A DNA stretch of 64,000 bases from Pseudonocardia bannensis (lineage in GTDB: Bacteria > Actinomycetota > Actinomycetes > Mycobacteriales > Pseudonocardiaceae): the NCBI RefSeq assembly GCF_012911875.1, contig NZ_JAAXKZ010000015.1, forward strand, positions 1 through 64,000. Reading direction: 5' to 3'. Shown here piece by piece: positions 19,223 to 27,903 of the stretch; the first letter of the stretch is position 1, and each line of letters opens with the position of its first letter. The position numbers and the translations under genes are program-made. The notes under the pieces are model-generated. The model was not told where the DNA came from. It ran no database searches and worked only from the letters and a program-made list of their open reading frames with translations.

Positions 19223-20875
19223 CTAGCGATCACCCGCCTGCTGCTGTTGCTGCTGCTGCTGGCCGATCGTCAGCTCGGGCCCGTGCTCCGCGGCGGGCGA
19301 TGAGGGAGCGATCGAGGCCAGTCCCCGCCGGCCCAGCTCCCGGTCCGCCTCCGGGACGCGCCCCGCGGCCAGCACCCAGGTGTCCTTGCTGCCCCCACCC
19401 TGGCTGGAGTTGACCACCAGGCTGCCCTTCGGCAGCGCGACCCGGGTCAGGCCGCCGGGCAGGACGAAGACGTCGTCGCCGTCGTTGACCGCGAACGGAC
19501 GCAGGTCGACGTGTCGCGGGACCAGCCGGTCGCCGACCTTGGTCGGGACCGTGGACAGCTGCACCACCGGCTGCGCGATCCAGCCGTGCGGGTCCTCGCG
19601 GATCGCCTTGCGCGCCGCCGTCAGCTGCTTCGCGGTCGCGTCGGGGCCGAACACGATGCCGTAGCCGCCGGACCCCTCCACCGGCTTGATCACCAGCTCG
19701 TCGAGGTGCGCGAGCACGTGGTCGCGCTCGTCGTCGAGCCAGCAGCGGTAGGTCTCCACGTTCTCCAGCAGCGGCTTCTCGTTCAGGTAGTAGGAGATCA
19801 TCTGCGGGACGTAGGTGTAGACGAGCTTGTCGTCACCGACACCGTTGCCGACCGCGTTCGCGATCACCACATTGCCCGCCCGCGCGGCGTTGAGCACGCC
19901 GGCGACTCCGAGCACCGAGTCCGGGTTGAACTGCAGTGGATCGAGAAACTCGTCGTCGATGCGGCGGTAGATCACGTCCACCTGCTGCTCGCCCTCGGTC
20001 GTTCGCATGTAGACCGAGTTGTCGCGGCAGAACAGGTCGCGGCCCTCGACGAGCTCGACGCCCATCTGCCTGGCGAGCAGCGAGTGCTCGAAGTAGGCCG
20101 AGTTGTAGACACCCGGGGTGAGCACGACGACCAACGGATCGGCCACGTTCGGCGCCGCCGCGGCGCGCAGGGCGCGGAGCAGGTGGGTGGAGTAGTCGCC
20201 GACCTGGCGCACCCGCTGCCGGGCGAACAGGTCGGGGAAGACCCGCGCCATCGTCCGCCGGTTCTCCATGACGTAGGAGACCCCGGACGGGCTGCGCAGA
20301 TTGTCCTCGAGCACCCGGAAGGTGCCCTTCTCGTCGCGGACGAGGTCGATGCCGGCGACGTGGATGCGAACCCCGTTGGGCGGGTTGAGGTTCGCAGCCT
20401 CGCGGTGGAAGTGCTCACAACTGGTGATCAACCGGCGGGGCAGCACGCCGTCGCGGACGATCTGGGCGTCGCCGTAGACGTCGGCGAGGAACGCCTCGAG
20501 CGCCTGCACCCGCTGCACGATGCCGTGCTGCAGCCGCGACCACTCCCCCGCCGAGATCACCCGCGGGACGATGTCCAGCGGGAACGGGCGCTCCTTGCCC
20601 GACAGCGAGAAGGTGATGCCCTGGTCGACGAACGCCCGGTCGAGCGCCTCGGACCGCGCGCTCAGGTCGGCGGCGGCGGTGGGGGCGATGGCGCCGTGCA
20701 GCGCGCGGTACGGGGCCCGGACGGTGCCGTCGGTGGCGAACATCTCGTCGAACGCGTCGGGATGCGGCCGGTCGGGCTCCAGGTAACCGTCGAACAGCGC
20801 GGACCCGTTCTGACCGGCTGGCCCCGTTCGCCCCGAGGCGCTCCTCCGGTCCGCTGCTCGGCTCACAGTGGTCAT
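19223..20875 (-). CDS. Circularly permuted ATP-grasp type 2 protein
   Basis: 550 residues. Recognisable parts are FDGYLEPDRPHPDAFDEMF near the N-terminus, GIDLVRDEKGTFRVLEDNLRSPSGVSYVMENRR, TPGVYNSAYFEHSLLARQMGVELVEGRDL, and the lysine/glycine segment VIKPVEGSGGYGIVFGP. ATP-grasp enzymes form acyl-phosphate intermediates to ligate carboxylates to amines; the target is unknown. The C-terminus ends in a run of eight glutamines (19231-19262), a likely slippage-prone repeat. Orthologue of Rv2411c and first gene of the trio; divergent from the MFS gene. Confidence 0.92.
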   Translation of the reverse strand: MTTVSRAADRRSASGRTGPAGQNGSALFDGYLEPDRPHPDAFDEMFATDGTVRAPYRALHGAIAPTAAADLSARSEALDRAFVDQGITFSLSGKERPFPLDIVPRVISAGEWSRLQHGIVQRVQALEAFLADVYGDAQIVRDGVLPRRLITSCEHFHREAANLNPPNGVRIHVAGIDLVRDEKGTFRVLEDNLRSPSGVSYVMENRRTMARVFPDLFARQRVRQVGDYSTHLLRALRAAAAPNVADPLVVVLTPGVYNSAYFEHSLLARQMGVELVEGRDLFCRDNSVYMRTTEGEQQVDVIYRRIDDEFLDPLQFNPDSVLGVAGVLNAARAGNVVIANAVGNGVGDDKLVYTYVPQMISYYLNEKPLLENVETYRCWLDDERDHVLAHLDELVIKPVEGSGGYGIVFGPDATAKQLTAARKAIREDPHGWIAQPVVQLSTVPTKVGDRLVPRHVDLRPFAVNDGDDVFVLPGGLTRVALPKGSLVVNSSQGGGSKDTWVLAAGRVPEADRELGRRGLASIAPSSPAAEHGPELTIGQQQQQQQQAGDR

Positions 20876-21016
20876 CTTGACCCGAGCCGGGGGTGCCGAG
20901 CCAGACGAGCGCAGGCAACGACCCCGTGAATCCGACGATCTCGTCGCCGGCCCGCCGCCGCGCCGGCCGGGCGTCGGCGCGTGGGCTCACGACGACAGAG
21001 GACGTACGCTCCGGTC

Positions 21017-22246
21017 ATGGCAGTGACGCCGGAGCGGCCGACGACGTCCCCCGCCTCCACGGTGGACTCCACTCCGGGATGGATCACCGTCGGTGCCGCG
21101 TTCGTCTCGATGGCCGTCGTGTTCGGGGTCGCCTACAGCTTCGGCGCGTTCTTCGCCCCGATGTCGGCCGAGTTCGGCACCGGCAGCGGCGCGACGTCGA
21201 TCGTCTTCTCGTTCACCGCGTTCTGCTGGTTCCTGCTCGGCTCGGTGAGCGGACGCGCGGTGGACCGGTTCGGACCCCGCCCGGTGCTGCTCATCGGCGC
21301 GGTCGCACTCGCCGCCGGGTTGATCGCGACGTCCCGGGTGACCCAGCTGTGGGTGGGCTACCTGACCTACGGCCTCGGCGTCGGGATCGCGGTGGCGTGC
21401 GGGTACGTACCGATGGTCGCCGTGGTCGGAGGCTGGTTCGACCGGCGGCGGGCCATCGCTCTGGCCGTCGCGGTGGCCGGGATCGGGGTCGGCACGCTGG
21501 CCGGGGCACCGCTCGCCGCAGTGCTCATCGACGCCTACGGCTGGCGCCGGACGAATGTGATCTTCGCCGTGGCCGGGGCGGCGCTCCTGCTCTGCTGCGC
21601 GCTCGTGGCCCGGCGACCGCCGGAGGCCGAGGGAGCGGCCCCGCTGCCGCTGCGCGCGGTGGTGCGCACCCGCGCGTTCCGTTCGCTGTACGTGTCGACG
21701 CTGCTCGCGTCGCTGGCGCTGTTCGTGCCGTTCGTCTTCCTGCCGGCCTTCGCCGTCGAGGCCGGGGTGTCGCCGGTGCTCGCCGCGACGCTCGTCGGCG
21801 TGATCGGGGTGGCCAGCGTGCTCGGCCGGCTGGCCATCGGTGGCCTGGCCGACCGGATCGGCAGGATCCGCACCTACCAGCTCAGTTTCGCGATCCTGGC
21901 GGTCAGCTTCCTGGCCTGGCTGTTCGCCTCCCCGACGACCGCGCTGCCGCTGCTGCTGGTGTTCACCATCGTGCTCGGGATCGGCTACGGCGGCTGGATC
22001 GCGCTGCAGCCGACGGTGGTCGCCGAGGTCTTCGGACTACGTGGGCTCGGCGGGCTGGTCGGGCTCGTCTACACCGCGGGCGGCATCGGCGCGCTGATCG
22101 GCGCGCCGCTCGCCGGGCTCGTCATCGACGCCACCGGCGGCTACCGGTGGTCGATCGCCGGAGCCATGGTCTGCGCGACCGGGGCGTTCCTCGCCCTGCT
22201 GCCGCTGGGCCGGGGCGATTTCGCCCGCTCCCGAGACCGCTGTTAG
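21017..22246 (+). CDS. MFS transporter (oxalate/monocarboxylate-type)
   Basis: 409 residues with about 12 hydrophobic spans. The first span ([24 protein letters not shown]) and the intracellular loop [18 protein letters not shown] are typical of the monocarboxylate/oxalate-formate branch, as is [20 protein letters not shown] in the second half. The substrate is not predictable. The ATG at 21017 follows TACGCT (21005-21010) by 6 nt, a leaderless promoter layout. The gene ends where the rpsT promoter region begins. Confidence 0.85.
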   Translation: MAVTPERPTTSPASTVDSTPGWITVGAAFVSMAVVFGVAYSFGAFFAPMSAEFGTGSGATSIVFSFTAFCWFLLGSVSGRAVDRFGPRPVLLIGAVALAAGLIATSRVTQLWVGYLTYGLGVGIAVACGYVPMVAVVGGWFDRRRAIALAVAVAGIGVGTLAGAPLAAVLIDAYGWRRTNVIFAVAGAALLLCCALVARRPPEAEGAAPLPLRAVVRTRAFRSLYVSTLLASLALFVPFVFLPAFAVEAGVSPVLAATLVGVIGVASVLGRLAIGGLADRIGRIRTYQLSFAILAVSFLAWLFASPTTALPLLLVFTIVLGIGYGGWIALQPTVVAEVFGLRGLGGLVGLVYTAGGIGALIGAPLAGLVIDATGGYRWSIAGAMVCATGAFLALLPLGRGDFARSRDRC

Positions 22247-22271
22247 CATGGTCAGCCGAGTGCTCGGCATA

Positions 22272-22329
22272 CTTACCTGATCTGGGTCGTCCCCTGATCC
22301 AGGTCGCCGGAGCCCCCCAGATCAGTAAG
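22272..22329 (+). promoter_or_regulatory. Structured 5' leader of rpsT
   Basis: CTTACCTGATCTGGG (22272-22286) pairs with CCCAGATCAGTAAG (22316-22329), leaving one bulged base. An inner CCTGATCCAGG element can form a second small stem. The hairpin ends about 36 nt before the rpsT GTG. A TAGCAT -10-like hexamer lies at 22245-22250. Because S20 autoregulates its own mRNA in E. coli, an S20-binding leader is a reasonable hypothesis, but the structure could instead be a passive stabiliser. Confidence 0.5.
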
Positions 22330-22365
22330 CGTGCAGTCCAGGCAGGAAGAACTCGAGGCATACGC

Positions 22366-22626
22366 GTGGCCAACATCAAGTCCCAGATCAAGCGGGTCAA
22401 GACCAACGAGAAGCGCCGGCAGCGCAACAAGTCGGTCAAGTCGTCCGTGCGCACGGCGATCCGTCAGTTCCGCGAGGCTGCGGAGCTCGGCGACGCCGAG
22501 AAGGCCACCGCGCTGCAGCGCGCCGCTGCGAAGGCGCTGGACAAGGCCGCCAGCAAGGGCGTGATCCACCGCAACCAGGCCGCGAACCGCAAGTCGGCCA
22601 TGGCTCACCGCCTCAACAGCCTGTAA
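22366..22626 (+). CDS. rpsT: 30S ribosomal protein S20
   Basis: 86 residues, full length, highly basic. It starts [21 protein letters not shown] after a GTG and ends [14 protein letters not shown]. It binds 16S rRNA early in 30S assembly. The GTG at 22366 has GAGG 7 nt upstream. It is monocistronic: an extended leader precedes it and a strong hairpin follows. It lies divergent-downstream of holA, as in mycobacteria (Rv2412 next to Rv2413c). Confidence 0.97.
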   Translation: MANIKSQIKRVKTNEKRRQRNKSVKSSVRTAIRQFREAAELGDAEKATALQRAAAKALDKAASKGVIHRNQAANRKSAMAHRLNSL

Positions 22627-22689
22627 CGAACCTCTGGCCCGATGCCGACTCTCCCTACGGGAGGCGGCTGGGCCGATCCTGTACGACCG

Positions 22690-22722
22690 ACGGCGCTGCC
22701 CACTCCCGCGGGGCAGCGCCGT
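22690..22722. terminator. Terminator between rpsT and holA
   Basis: ACGGCGCTGCCC and GGGCAGCGCCGT form a perfect 12-bp stem with a 9-nt loop. It lies 64 bp after the rpsT stop and upstream of the converging holA stop. It is the strongest intrinsic-terminator-like hairpin in the conserved block. The remaining 22723-22924 shows no convincing gene. Confidence 0.8.
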
Positions 22723-22924
22723 CTGGCTGTCAGGAGTGGCTGCGTCCCGCCGGCGGCGAGTTCCGGGCTGACCGGATCCGCCGCCATCCCAGCCGGATGG
22801 GCAGGCACCCACGCCGCGGCGTAGCGGGTGACGACGTCCGGGTCGGCGGAGAACCGGTCGGAGCGGCCCGTGGCAACCGTCGGAGCGGCCGCGCCGCTCG
22901 GCATTCCCCGGCCGAGCCCCTCGA

Positions 22925-23899
22925 TCAACGCGCCTCGCGGGCGTCGATCATCCGTCGCACCGCCCGCTCCAGGGCATAGTCGGGGTCCGCGGCTGCACCC
23001 TTGACTTCGGCGTTCACCTCCGCGGCGGCCGCGAACGCCACGGCCAGCGCCTCCGGGTGCCACGCGCGGACCTGCCCCTGGGCCTTGCGGATCTTCCACG
23101 GGGGCATGCCGAGGGTGCCGGCCAGCCGGTTCGGATCGCCCCGTCCAGCCGCCCCGACCTTCGCCAGCGTACGCACCGCATCCGCGAGGGCGTCGGCGAC
23201 CAGGACTGCGGGGACTCCCAGGGCCATGGACCAGCGCAACGCCTCCAGCGCACCCGAACGGTCCCCCGCGACCACCTTGTCGGCGACCGCGAAGCCCGAC
23301 GACTCGGCCCTGCCGCGGTGGTAGCGGCGCACGGCCGCCTCGTCGATCGTGCCGCCGGTGTCGGAGATCAGCTGGCCCGTCGCCGCCGCGAGTTCACGCA
23401 GGTCGGAGCCGACCGCCTCGAGCAGCACCCCCACCGCGGCGGGCACGATCTTGCCACCGAGCCGACGCACCTCGCCGCGGACAAAATCCGCCCGGTCGTC
23501 GGCGCGGGTGATCTTGTCGCACTTCGTCTGCGTGGCCCCCGCCTTGCGCAGGTCGTCAGCCAGCGACTTGCCCCGGGCACCTCCGGCGTGCAGTACGACC
23601 AGCACGATCCCGTCGGTCGGCGCGGCGGCGTACTCGGTGATCGCCGTGGCCAGCTCCTTGCCGACCTCGTGGGCACCCGCCACGACGATCACCCGGCCCT
23701 CCGCGAACAGCGACGGGCTCAGGTGCTCGGCCAGCTGACCCGGGGTGAGCTCGGTGACACGGAAGCGGCGCACCTCGGTATCCGGGTCGACCGCTCGCGC
23801 CGCGGTGAGCACCGCCTGCACGGCCCGCTCGACCAGGAATTCCTCCTCACCGACGATGAGCTGCAGCGGTGCCGGGGGGGATGGAGCCATGCCGGTCAT
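22925..23899 (-). CDS. holA: DNA polymerase III subunit delta
   Basis: 324 residues. N-terminal LQLIVGEEEFLVERAVQAVL, the delta AAA+ segment FAEGRVIVVAGAHEVGKEL, the mid-region SDLRELAAATGQLISDTGGTIDEAAVRRY, and the clamp-loader C-terminal domain (KIRKAQGQVRAWHPEALAVAFAAAAEVNAEVKG) are all typical. Delta opens the beta sliding clamp. Start ATG at 23899 (another in-frame ATG at 23890). Orthologue of Rv2413c. It faces away from thrC, so the 275-bp spacer holds both control regions. Confidence 0.92.
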   Translation of the reverse strand: MTGMAPSPPAPLQLIVGEEEFLVERAVQAVLTAARAVDPDTEVRRFRVTELTPGQLAEHLSPSLFAEGRVIVVAGAHEVGKELATAITEYAAAPTDGIVLVVLHAGGARGKSLADDLRKAGATQTKCDKITRADDRADFVRGEVRRLGGKIVPAAVGVLLEAVGSDLRELAAATGQLISDTGGTIDEAAVRRYHRGRAESSGFAVADKVVAGDRSGALEALRWSMALGVPAVLVADALADAVRTLAKVGAAGRGDPNRLAGTLGMPPWKIRKAQGQVRAWHPEALAVAFAAAAEVNAEVKGAAADPDYALERAVRRMIDAREAR

Positions 23900-23994
23900 G
23901 GTCGCGCACAGCCACGACAGATCGTGACCCGCCTCCCAGATGACGGACAGCGGCTGGGCAGAATGGACGGCCGTGTCGTAACGTGAGCGCAACC

Positions 23995-26900
23995 TCACGG
24001 CACCGCGCCGGGGGACAACCGAATATGGCTCATCCAGAGGGGCAGAGGGAACGGCCCGACGAAGCCCCGGCAACCGGCGTCGAACAACGACCAGCGCGTC
24101 CGCGCAGAGATCTGTCGACGATCACGGTGCCAATTCCGACCCGCACAGTGCGGGGCAGATGAGGAGATCTCTCGATGACTCTGACTGCCGACGTCCCGGC
24201 GACCACCTCGCTCGACCTCGGGCCCGCCCGCGCCCTCTCGTGCCGCGAGTGTGGGCACCAGATCCCCCTCGCCGCGGAGTTCGCCTGTCCGCAGTGCTTC
24301 GGCCCCCTCGAGGTGGCCTACGACTTCGCCGGCGTGACCCGCGAGTCGATCGAGGCGGGACCGAAGTCGATCTGGCGCTACCGTCACCTCCTTCCCGTGC
24401 CGTCGGACGTGCAGTCGCACCCGAACACCGAACCCGGCCTGACCCGCCTCATCAAGGCCGATCGGCTGGCCGCCGAGCTGGGCGTGCGCAAGCTGTGGGT
24501 GAAGGACGACACCGGCAACCCGACGCACTCGTTCAAGGACCGCGTCGTCGCCGTCGCCCTCGCCGCCGCCCGCGAGCTCGGCTTCTCCGTGCTGTGCTGC
24601 CCGTCGACGGGCAACCTGGCCAACGCCGTCGCCGCGGCCGCCTCCCGCGCCGGCTGGGACTCGGTGGTGCTCGTCCCGTCCTCGCTGGAACAGGCCAAGG
24701 TACTGACCACCGCGGTCTACGGCGGCACGCTGCTGGCGGTGGACGGCAACTACGACGACGTGAACCGCTTGGCCACCGAGCTCGCCGCCGAGCACGAGGA
24801 CTGGGCGTTCGTCAACGTCAACGTCCGGCCGTACTACGCCGAGGGCTCGAAGACGCTGGGCTACGAGGTCGCCGAGCAGCTGGGCTGGCGGCTGCCCGAG
24901 CAGATCGTCGTCCCGGTCGCGTCCGGCTCGCAGCTGACCAAGGTGGACAAGGGCTTCACCGAGCTGGGGACGCTGGGCCTGGTCGAGCCGACCCCGTACC
25001 GAGTGTTCGGCGCCCAGGCCACCGGGTGCTCGCCGGTCGCCAAGGCCTTCGAGGACGGTCACGACGTCGTCCAGCCGGTCCGGCCGGACACGATCGCCCG
25101 CTCGCTGGCCATCGGCAACCCGGCCGACGGGCCCTACGTGCTCGACGCCGTCCGGCGCACCGGCGGGGCGGTCGGACACGTCACCGACTCCGAGGTCGTC
25201 GAGGGCATCCGGCTGCTCGCCCGCACCGAGGGCGTCTTCGCCGAGACCGCCGGTGGGGTGACGGTCGCGACCGCGAAGAAGCTCATCGAGTCCGGCCGGC
25301 TCGACCCCGACGCCGAGACCGTGCTGCTGATCACCGGCGACGGGCTCAAGACCCTCGACGCGGTCTCCGGCCAGGTCGGGCCGACCGCGACGGTGCCGTC
25401 CACGAGCAAGGCCGTCCGCGACGCGCTGGCCGGCCGCGGCTGAGGCCCGTCGCGGGCCACGACGCCGGCGTGCCGGCAGCGGGTCGCCCCGGCTGACCAG
25501 CTCCGGCCCGGACCCTGGTACCTGGCCGTCGCCGGCGGCGGTGACGGCCACGTCGCCCGCCAGATCGGTGCGCCGGATCGTCACCCCGGCCCTGCTCAAC
25601 GCGTCGAGCAGGCCGGGGTTCGGATGCCGGTAGGTGTTACCGGCGCCGACGCTGACCAGGGCCACCCGCGGCGCGACGGCGTTGAGGAAGCTCGGGGAGC
25701 TGTAGCGCGAGCCGTGGTGCGGCATCTTGAGCACGTCCGCCTGCAACGGCGCCCCGGACGCGAGCAGGTCGGCCTGGGCGGCGAGTTCGGCGTCCCCGGT
25801 CAGCAGCACGGATCCGGCCGGCGTGCCGGCGCGCAGCACCACGGACGCGTCGTTGACCGCGGTGCCGTCCTCACCGTCGATCCAGGCGGCCGGATGCACC
25901 GGCCCGATCACCTCCAGGATCAGCGCGGGCCAGGTCAGCCGCTGCCCGGCGGACAGCGCGACCAGTGGGGAGCCGGCCGCCGCGGCCTGCCTGGCGACCT
26001 GGTCCAGCGCCCACCGCGGCTCCCGGGCCGGGCCTAACGCGACCCCGGCGACCGGGCGGCCGCGCAGCGCCCCGGCGAGCCCGCCGACGTGATCGGCGTG
26101 CAGATGGCTGAGCACGACCAGCGCGAGGCCCTCTACCCCCAGCCGGTCCAGGCAGGCGTCCACGAGGCCGTCGTCCGGGCCGGCGTCGACGAGCACCACC
26201 CAGCCCGGCCGACCGGTCGCCAGGACGAGCGCGTCACCCTGGCCGACGTCGCAGGCCACCACCGCCCAGCGCGGGGGCGGCCAGCCCGGCGACACCACCC
26301 GGGTCGGCACGAGCACCAGCAGCAGCCCGAGGAGCACGGCCAGCAGCAGGGTACGCAGCCGTGGGGATCGGCCCATCAGCAGCACCACGACGACCAGGGC
26401 CGTGAGCAGCAGCGCACCCGCTACGCCGTCCGGCCAGCCCACGACCGCGCCCGGGACCGCCGCCGCGTGGTCGGCGACCAGGACCAGCCAGGAGACCGCC
26501 GGGCCGGCGAGCCAGGCACAGGCCGTCGCGATCCCGCCGCCGAGCGGGGACAGGATCGCGGCGAGCACGCCGAGCACCGTCGCCGGTGCCACGGCAGGTA
26601 TCACCAGCAGGTTGGCCACGACGGAGACGAGGCTGACCTGGCCGCTCAGCCCGGCGATCAGCGGCGCGGTCGCCGCACCGGCGGCGGCCGGCACCACGAG
26701 TGCCTCGGCCATCCCGGGCGGCACACCGCGGCGCCGGAGTCCGGCGGCCCATTCGGGAGCGACGAGCACCAGAGCGGCCGTGGCCAGCACCGACAGCGCG
26801 AAGCCGGGGTCGACGGCGAGCCGCGGGTCCACGAACAGCAGCCCCAGGACCGCCGCAGCGAGCGCGGGCACCGCTGAGCGGCGACGCCCGAGGGCCAGCG

Positions 26901-27903
26901 CCAGCAGCGCCACCCCACCCATCACCCCAGCACGCAGCACGCTCGGTGAGGGCCGGGCCAGGACCACGAACCCGACCAGGGCGACCCCGCCGAGCACCGC
27001 CGCGAGCCGGGGATCGGCCCTGACGAGCCGCAGCAGCCCCAGCACCGCCCCAGCGACGATCGCCAGGTTCGCGCCGGACACAGCGGTCAGGTGCGTCAGG
27101 CCGGCCGCCCGGAAGTCCTGCTCGACCTCCGGTGTCTGATTGCGGGTGTCGCCCACCGCGAGACCCGGGAGCAACCCCGCCGAGGCCTCCGGCAGGACTG
27201 CCGCCGCATCGCGCAGGCCGTCGCGCAGGGAGCCGGCTCCGCCCTGCCACCACGACGCCGGCCCGACGTCCCGGGGCGGGCCGCGCACCCGCAACACCGC
27301 CACGGTCAGATCGCTGCGCTGCGCCGGCGCGAGCAGCCCCTCGACGGTGACGGCCTGGCCGGGCAGCAGGCCGGTCCAGCCCGCGGGCGGGGCCAGCAGC
27401 AGCACCCGGCCTCCGGAATCCCAGGAACCGTCGTCGACCTGGACGTGGCGCAGTTCGGCCGGCACCAGGACCTGGTTCGTCCCGCCGGGCCGGGAACCGT
27501 AGCCGGAACCCCGGATGGGCCGGGGGTCGTCGGTGAGCGTGACGCGCAACGTGGCCGCCGCGCCGCGCTCGGCGGCACGCGCCAGCGGGTGCCCGCTCAC
27601 CTGCACGACGTGGGCGGTGATCATCATCCCGGCCGCCGCCGCACAGCCGGCGGCGGCGAGGGTCCCGCCGGCCCACGGCCGCGCCCGATGCCGCGGCAGC
27701 AGAGCGACGACCAGCGCCGCCACCGCCGCGACCGTCCCGAGCACCGCACCGGCCGGACCCGCGAGCAGCCCGACCAGTACGACGCCCCAGGCGGCCAGGG
27801 CAGCCGGCACCAACCGGAGATCGGGCCGGCTACGCGGCTCGCCGTCGTCCCCGCCTTCGTCCACCACGGACCGCGACCCGAGGCCGGCCCGACCCGCCCT
27901 CAT
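23995..27903 (-). CDS. comEC: ComEC/Rec2 competence-type membrane protein with antisense read-through tail
   Basis: The conserved part spans about 27903 to 25530 (roughly 790 residues). It has an N-terminal membrane region, a competence domain (GLLPGLAVGDTRNQTPEVEQDFRAAGLTHLTAVSGANLAI), many further spans, and a metallo-beta-lactamase-like domain (CDVGQGDALVL, VLSHLHADHVGG, VLKMPHHGSRYSS). ComEC is the DNA-uptake channel in competent bacteria. No stop follows the usual C-terminus (RRTDLAGDVAVTAAGDGQ). The frame stays open another 510 or so residues, antisense through thrC and its riboswitch, before stopping at 23995; that tail shows no domain. Start ATG overlaps the comEA stop (TGATG). Confidence 0.85.
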   Translation of the reverse strand: MRAGRAGLGSRSVVDEGGDDGEPRSRPDLRLVPAALAAWGVVLVGLLAGPAGAVLGTVAAVAALVVALLPRHRARPWAGGTLAAAGCAAAAGMMITAHVVQVSGHPLARAAERGAAATLRVTLTDDPRPIRGSGYGSRPGGTNQVLVPAELRHVQVDDGSWDSGGRVLLLAPPAGWTGLLPGQAVTVEGLLAPAQRSDLTVAVLRVRGPPRDVGPASWWQGGAGSLRDGLRDAAAVLPEASAGLLPGLAVGDTRNQTPEVEQDFRAAGLTHLTAVSGANLAIVAGAVLGLLRLVRADPRLAAVLGGVALVGFVVLARPSPSVLRAGVMGGVALLALALGRRRSAVPALAAAVLGLLFVDPRLAVDPGFALSVLATAALVLVAPEWAAGLRRRGVPPGMAEALVVPAAAGAATAPLIAGLSGQVSLVSVVANLLVIPAVAPATVLGVLAAILSPLGGGIATACAWLAGPAVSWLVLVADHAAAVPGAVVGWPDGVAGALLLTALVVVVLLMGRSPRLRTLLLAVLLGLLLVLVPTRVVSPGWPPPRWAVVACDVGQGDALVLATGRPGWVVLVDAGPDDGLVDACLDRLGVEGLALVVLSHLHADHVGGLAGALRGRPVAGVALGPAREPRWALDQVARQAAAAGSPLVALSAGQRLTWPALILEVIGPVHPAAWIDGEDGTAVNDASVVLRAGTPAGSVLLTGDAELAAQADLLASGAPLQADVLKMPHHGSRYSSPSFLNAVAPRVALVSVGAGNTYRHPNPGLLDALSRAGVTIRRTDLAGDVAVTAAGDGQVPGSGPELVSRGDPLPARRRRGPRRASAAAGQRVADGLARGRHRRGRPDLAGDRVEGLEPVAGDQQHGLGVGVEPAGLDELLRGRDRHPTGGLGEDALGAGEQPDALDDLGVGDVSDRPAGAPDGVEHVGPVGRVADGQRAGDRVRPDRLDDVVTVLEGLGDRRAPGGLGAEHSVRGRLDQAQRPQLGEALVHLGQLRAGRDRDDDLLGQPPAQLLGDLVAQRLRALGVVRPDVDVDERPVLVLGGELGGQAVHVVVVAVHRQQRAAVDRGGQYLGLFQRGRDEHHRVPAGAGGGRGDGVGQVARRRAAQHGEAELAGGGEGDGDDAVLERVRRVAGVVLHPQLAHAQLGGQPIGLDEAGQAGFGVRVRLHVRRHGKEVTVAPDRLRSRLDRLAGHAGEVVGHLEGAEALRTGELRGEGDLVPTLAAREGAGGPEVERGGRRDVGSQSHREISSSAPHCAGRNWHRDRRQISARTRWSLFDAGCRGFVGPFPLPLWMSHIRLSPGAVP
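24029..24163 (+). promoter_or_regulatory. SAM-I (S-box) riboswitch upstream of thrC
   Basis: The core consensus is visible in order: CTCATC (P1 5' strand), CAGAGGGGCAGAGGGAACGG, CCCGACGAAGCCCCGGCAACC, GGTGCCAATTCC, a P4 hairpin CCGCACAGTGCGG, and GATGAG (P1 3' strand, 24158-24163). The thrC Shine-Dalgarno GAGGAG (24161-24166) overlaps the P1 3' strand. S-adenosylmethionine binding should therefore stabilise P1 and hide the ribosome-binding site, giving translational repression. No obvious transcription terminator is present. Confidence 0.93.
24175..25443 (+). CDS. thrC: Threonine synthase
   Basis: 422 residues, PLP-dependent fold type II. A zinc-ribbon-like N-terminus (CRECGHQIPLAAEFACPQC) precedes the PLP domain with the Schiff-base lysine in NPTHSFKDRVVAVAL, the phosphate/substrate loop CPSTGNLANAVAA, and AETAGGVTVATAKKL late in the protein. 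It converts O-phosphohomoserine to threonine. The SAM riboswitch immediately upstream ties expression to methionine/SAM status, fitting competition between threonine and methionine synthesis for homoserine-derived precursors. The ATG at 24175 lies 8 nt after GAGGAG. Confidence 0.95.
   Translation: MTLTADVPATTSLDLGPARALSCRECGHQIPLAAEFACPQCFGPLEVAYDFAGVTRESIEAGPKSIWRYRHLLPVPSDVQSHPNTEPGLTRLIKADRLAAELGVRKLWVKDDTGNPTHSFKDRVVAVALAAARELGFSVLCCPSTGNLANAVAAAASRAGWDSVVLVPSSLEQAKVLTTAVYGGTLLAVDGNYDDVNRLATELAAEHEDWAFVNVNVRPYYAEGSKTLGYEVAEQLGWRLPEQIVVPVASGSQLTKVDKGFTELGTLGLVEPTPYRVFGAQATGCSPVAKAFEDGHDVVQPVRPDTIARSLAIGNPADGPYVLDAVRRTGGAVGHVTDSEVVEGIRLLARTEGVFAETAGGVTVATAKKLIESGRLDPDAETVLLITGDGLKTLDAVSGQVGPTATVPSTSKAVRDALAGRG

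Noticed and set aside
19231-19262. CAG/CTG trinucleotide repeat
   Set aside because: Explained as the polyglutamine C-terminus of the ATP-grasp protein, not a CRISPR or regulatory repeat.
22605-23099. Minus-strand frame between rpsT and holA
   Set aside because: It runs through the terminator hairpin and overlaps holA antisense frames, with no ribosome-binding site or domain.
23995-25530. ComEC C-terminal extension as a new fused domain
   Set aside because: Composition matches an antisense shadow of thrC, with no recognisable fold.
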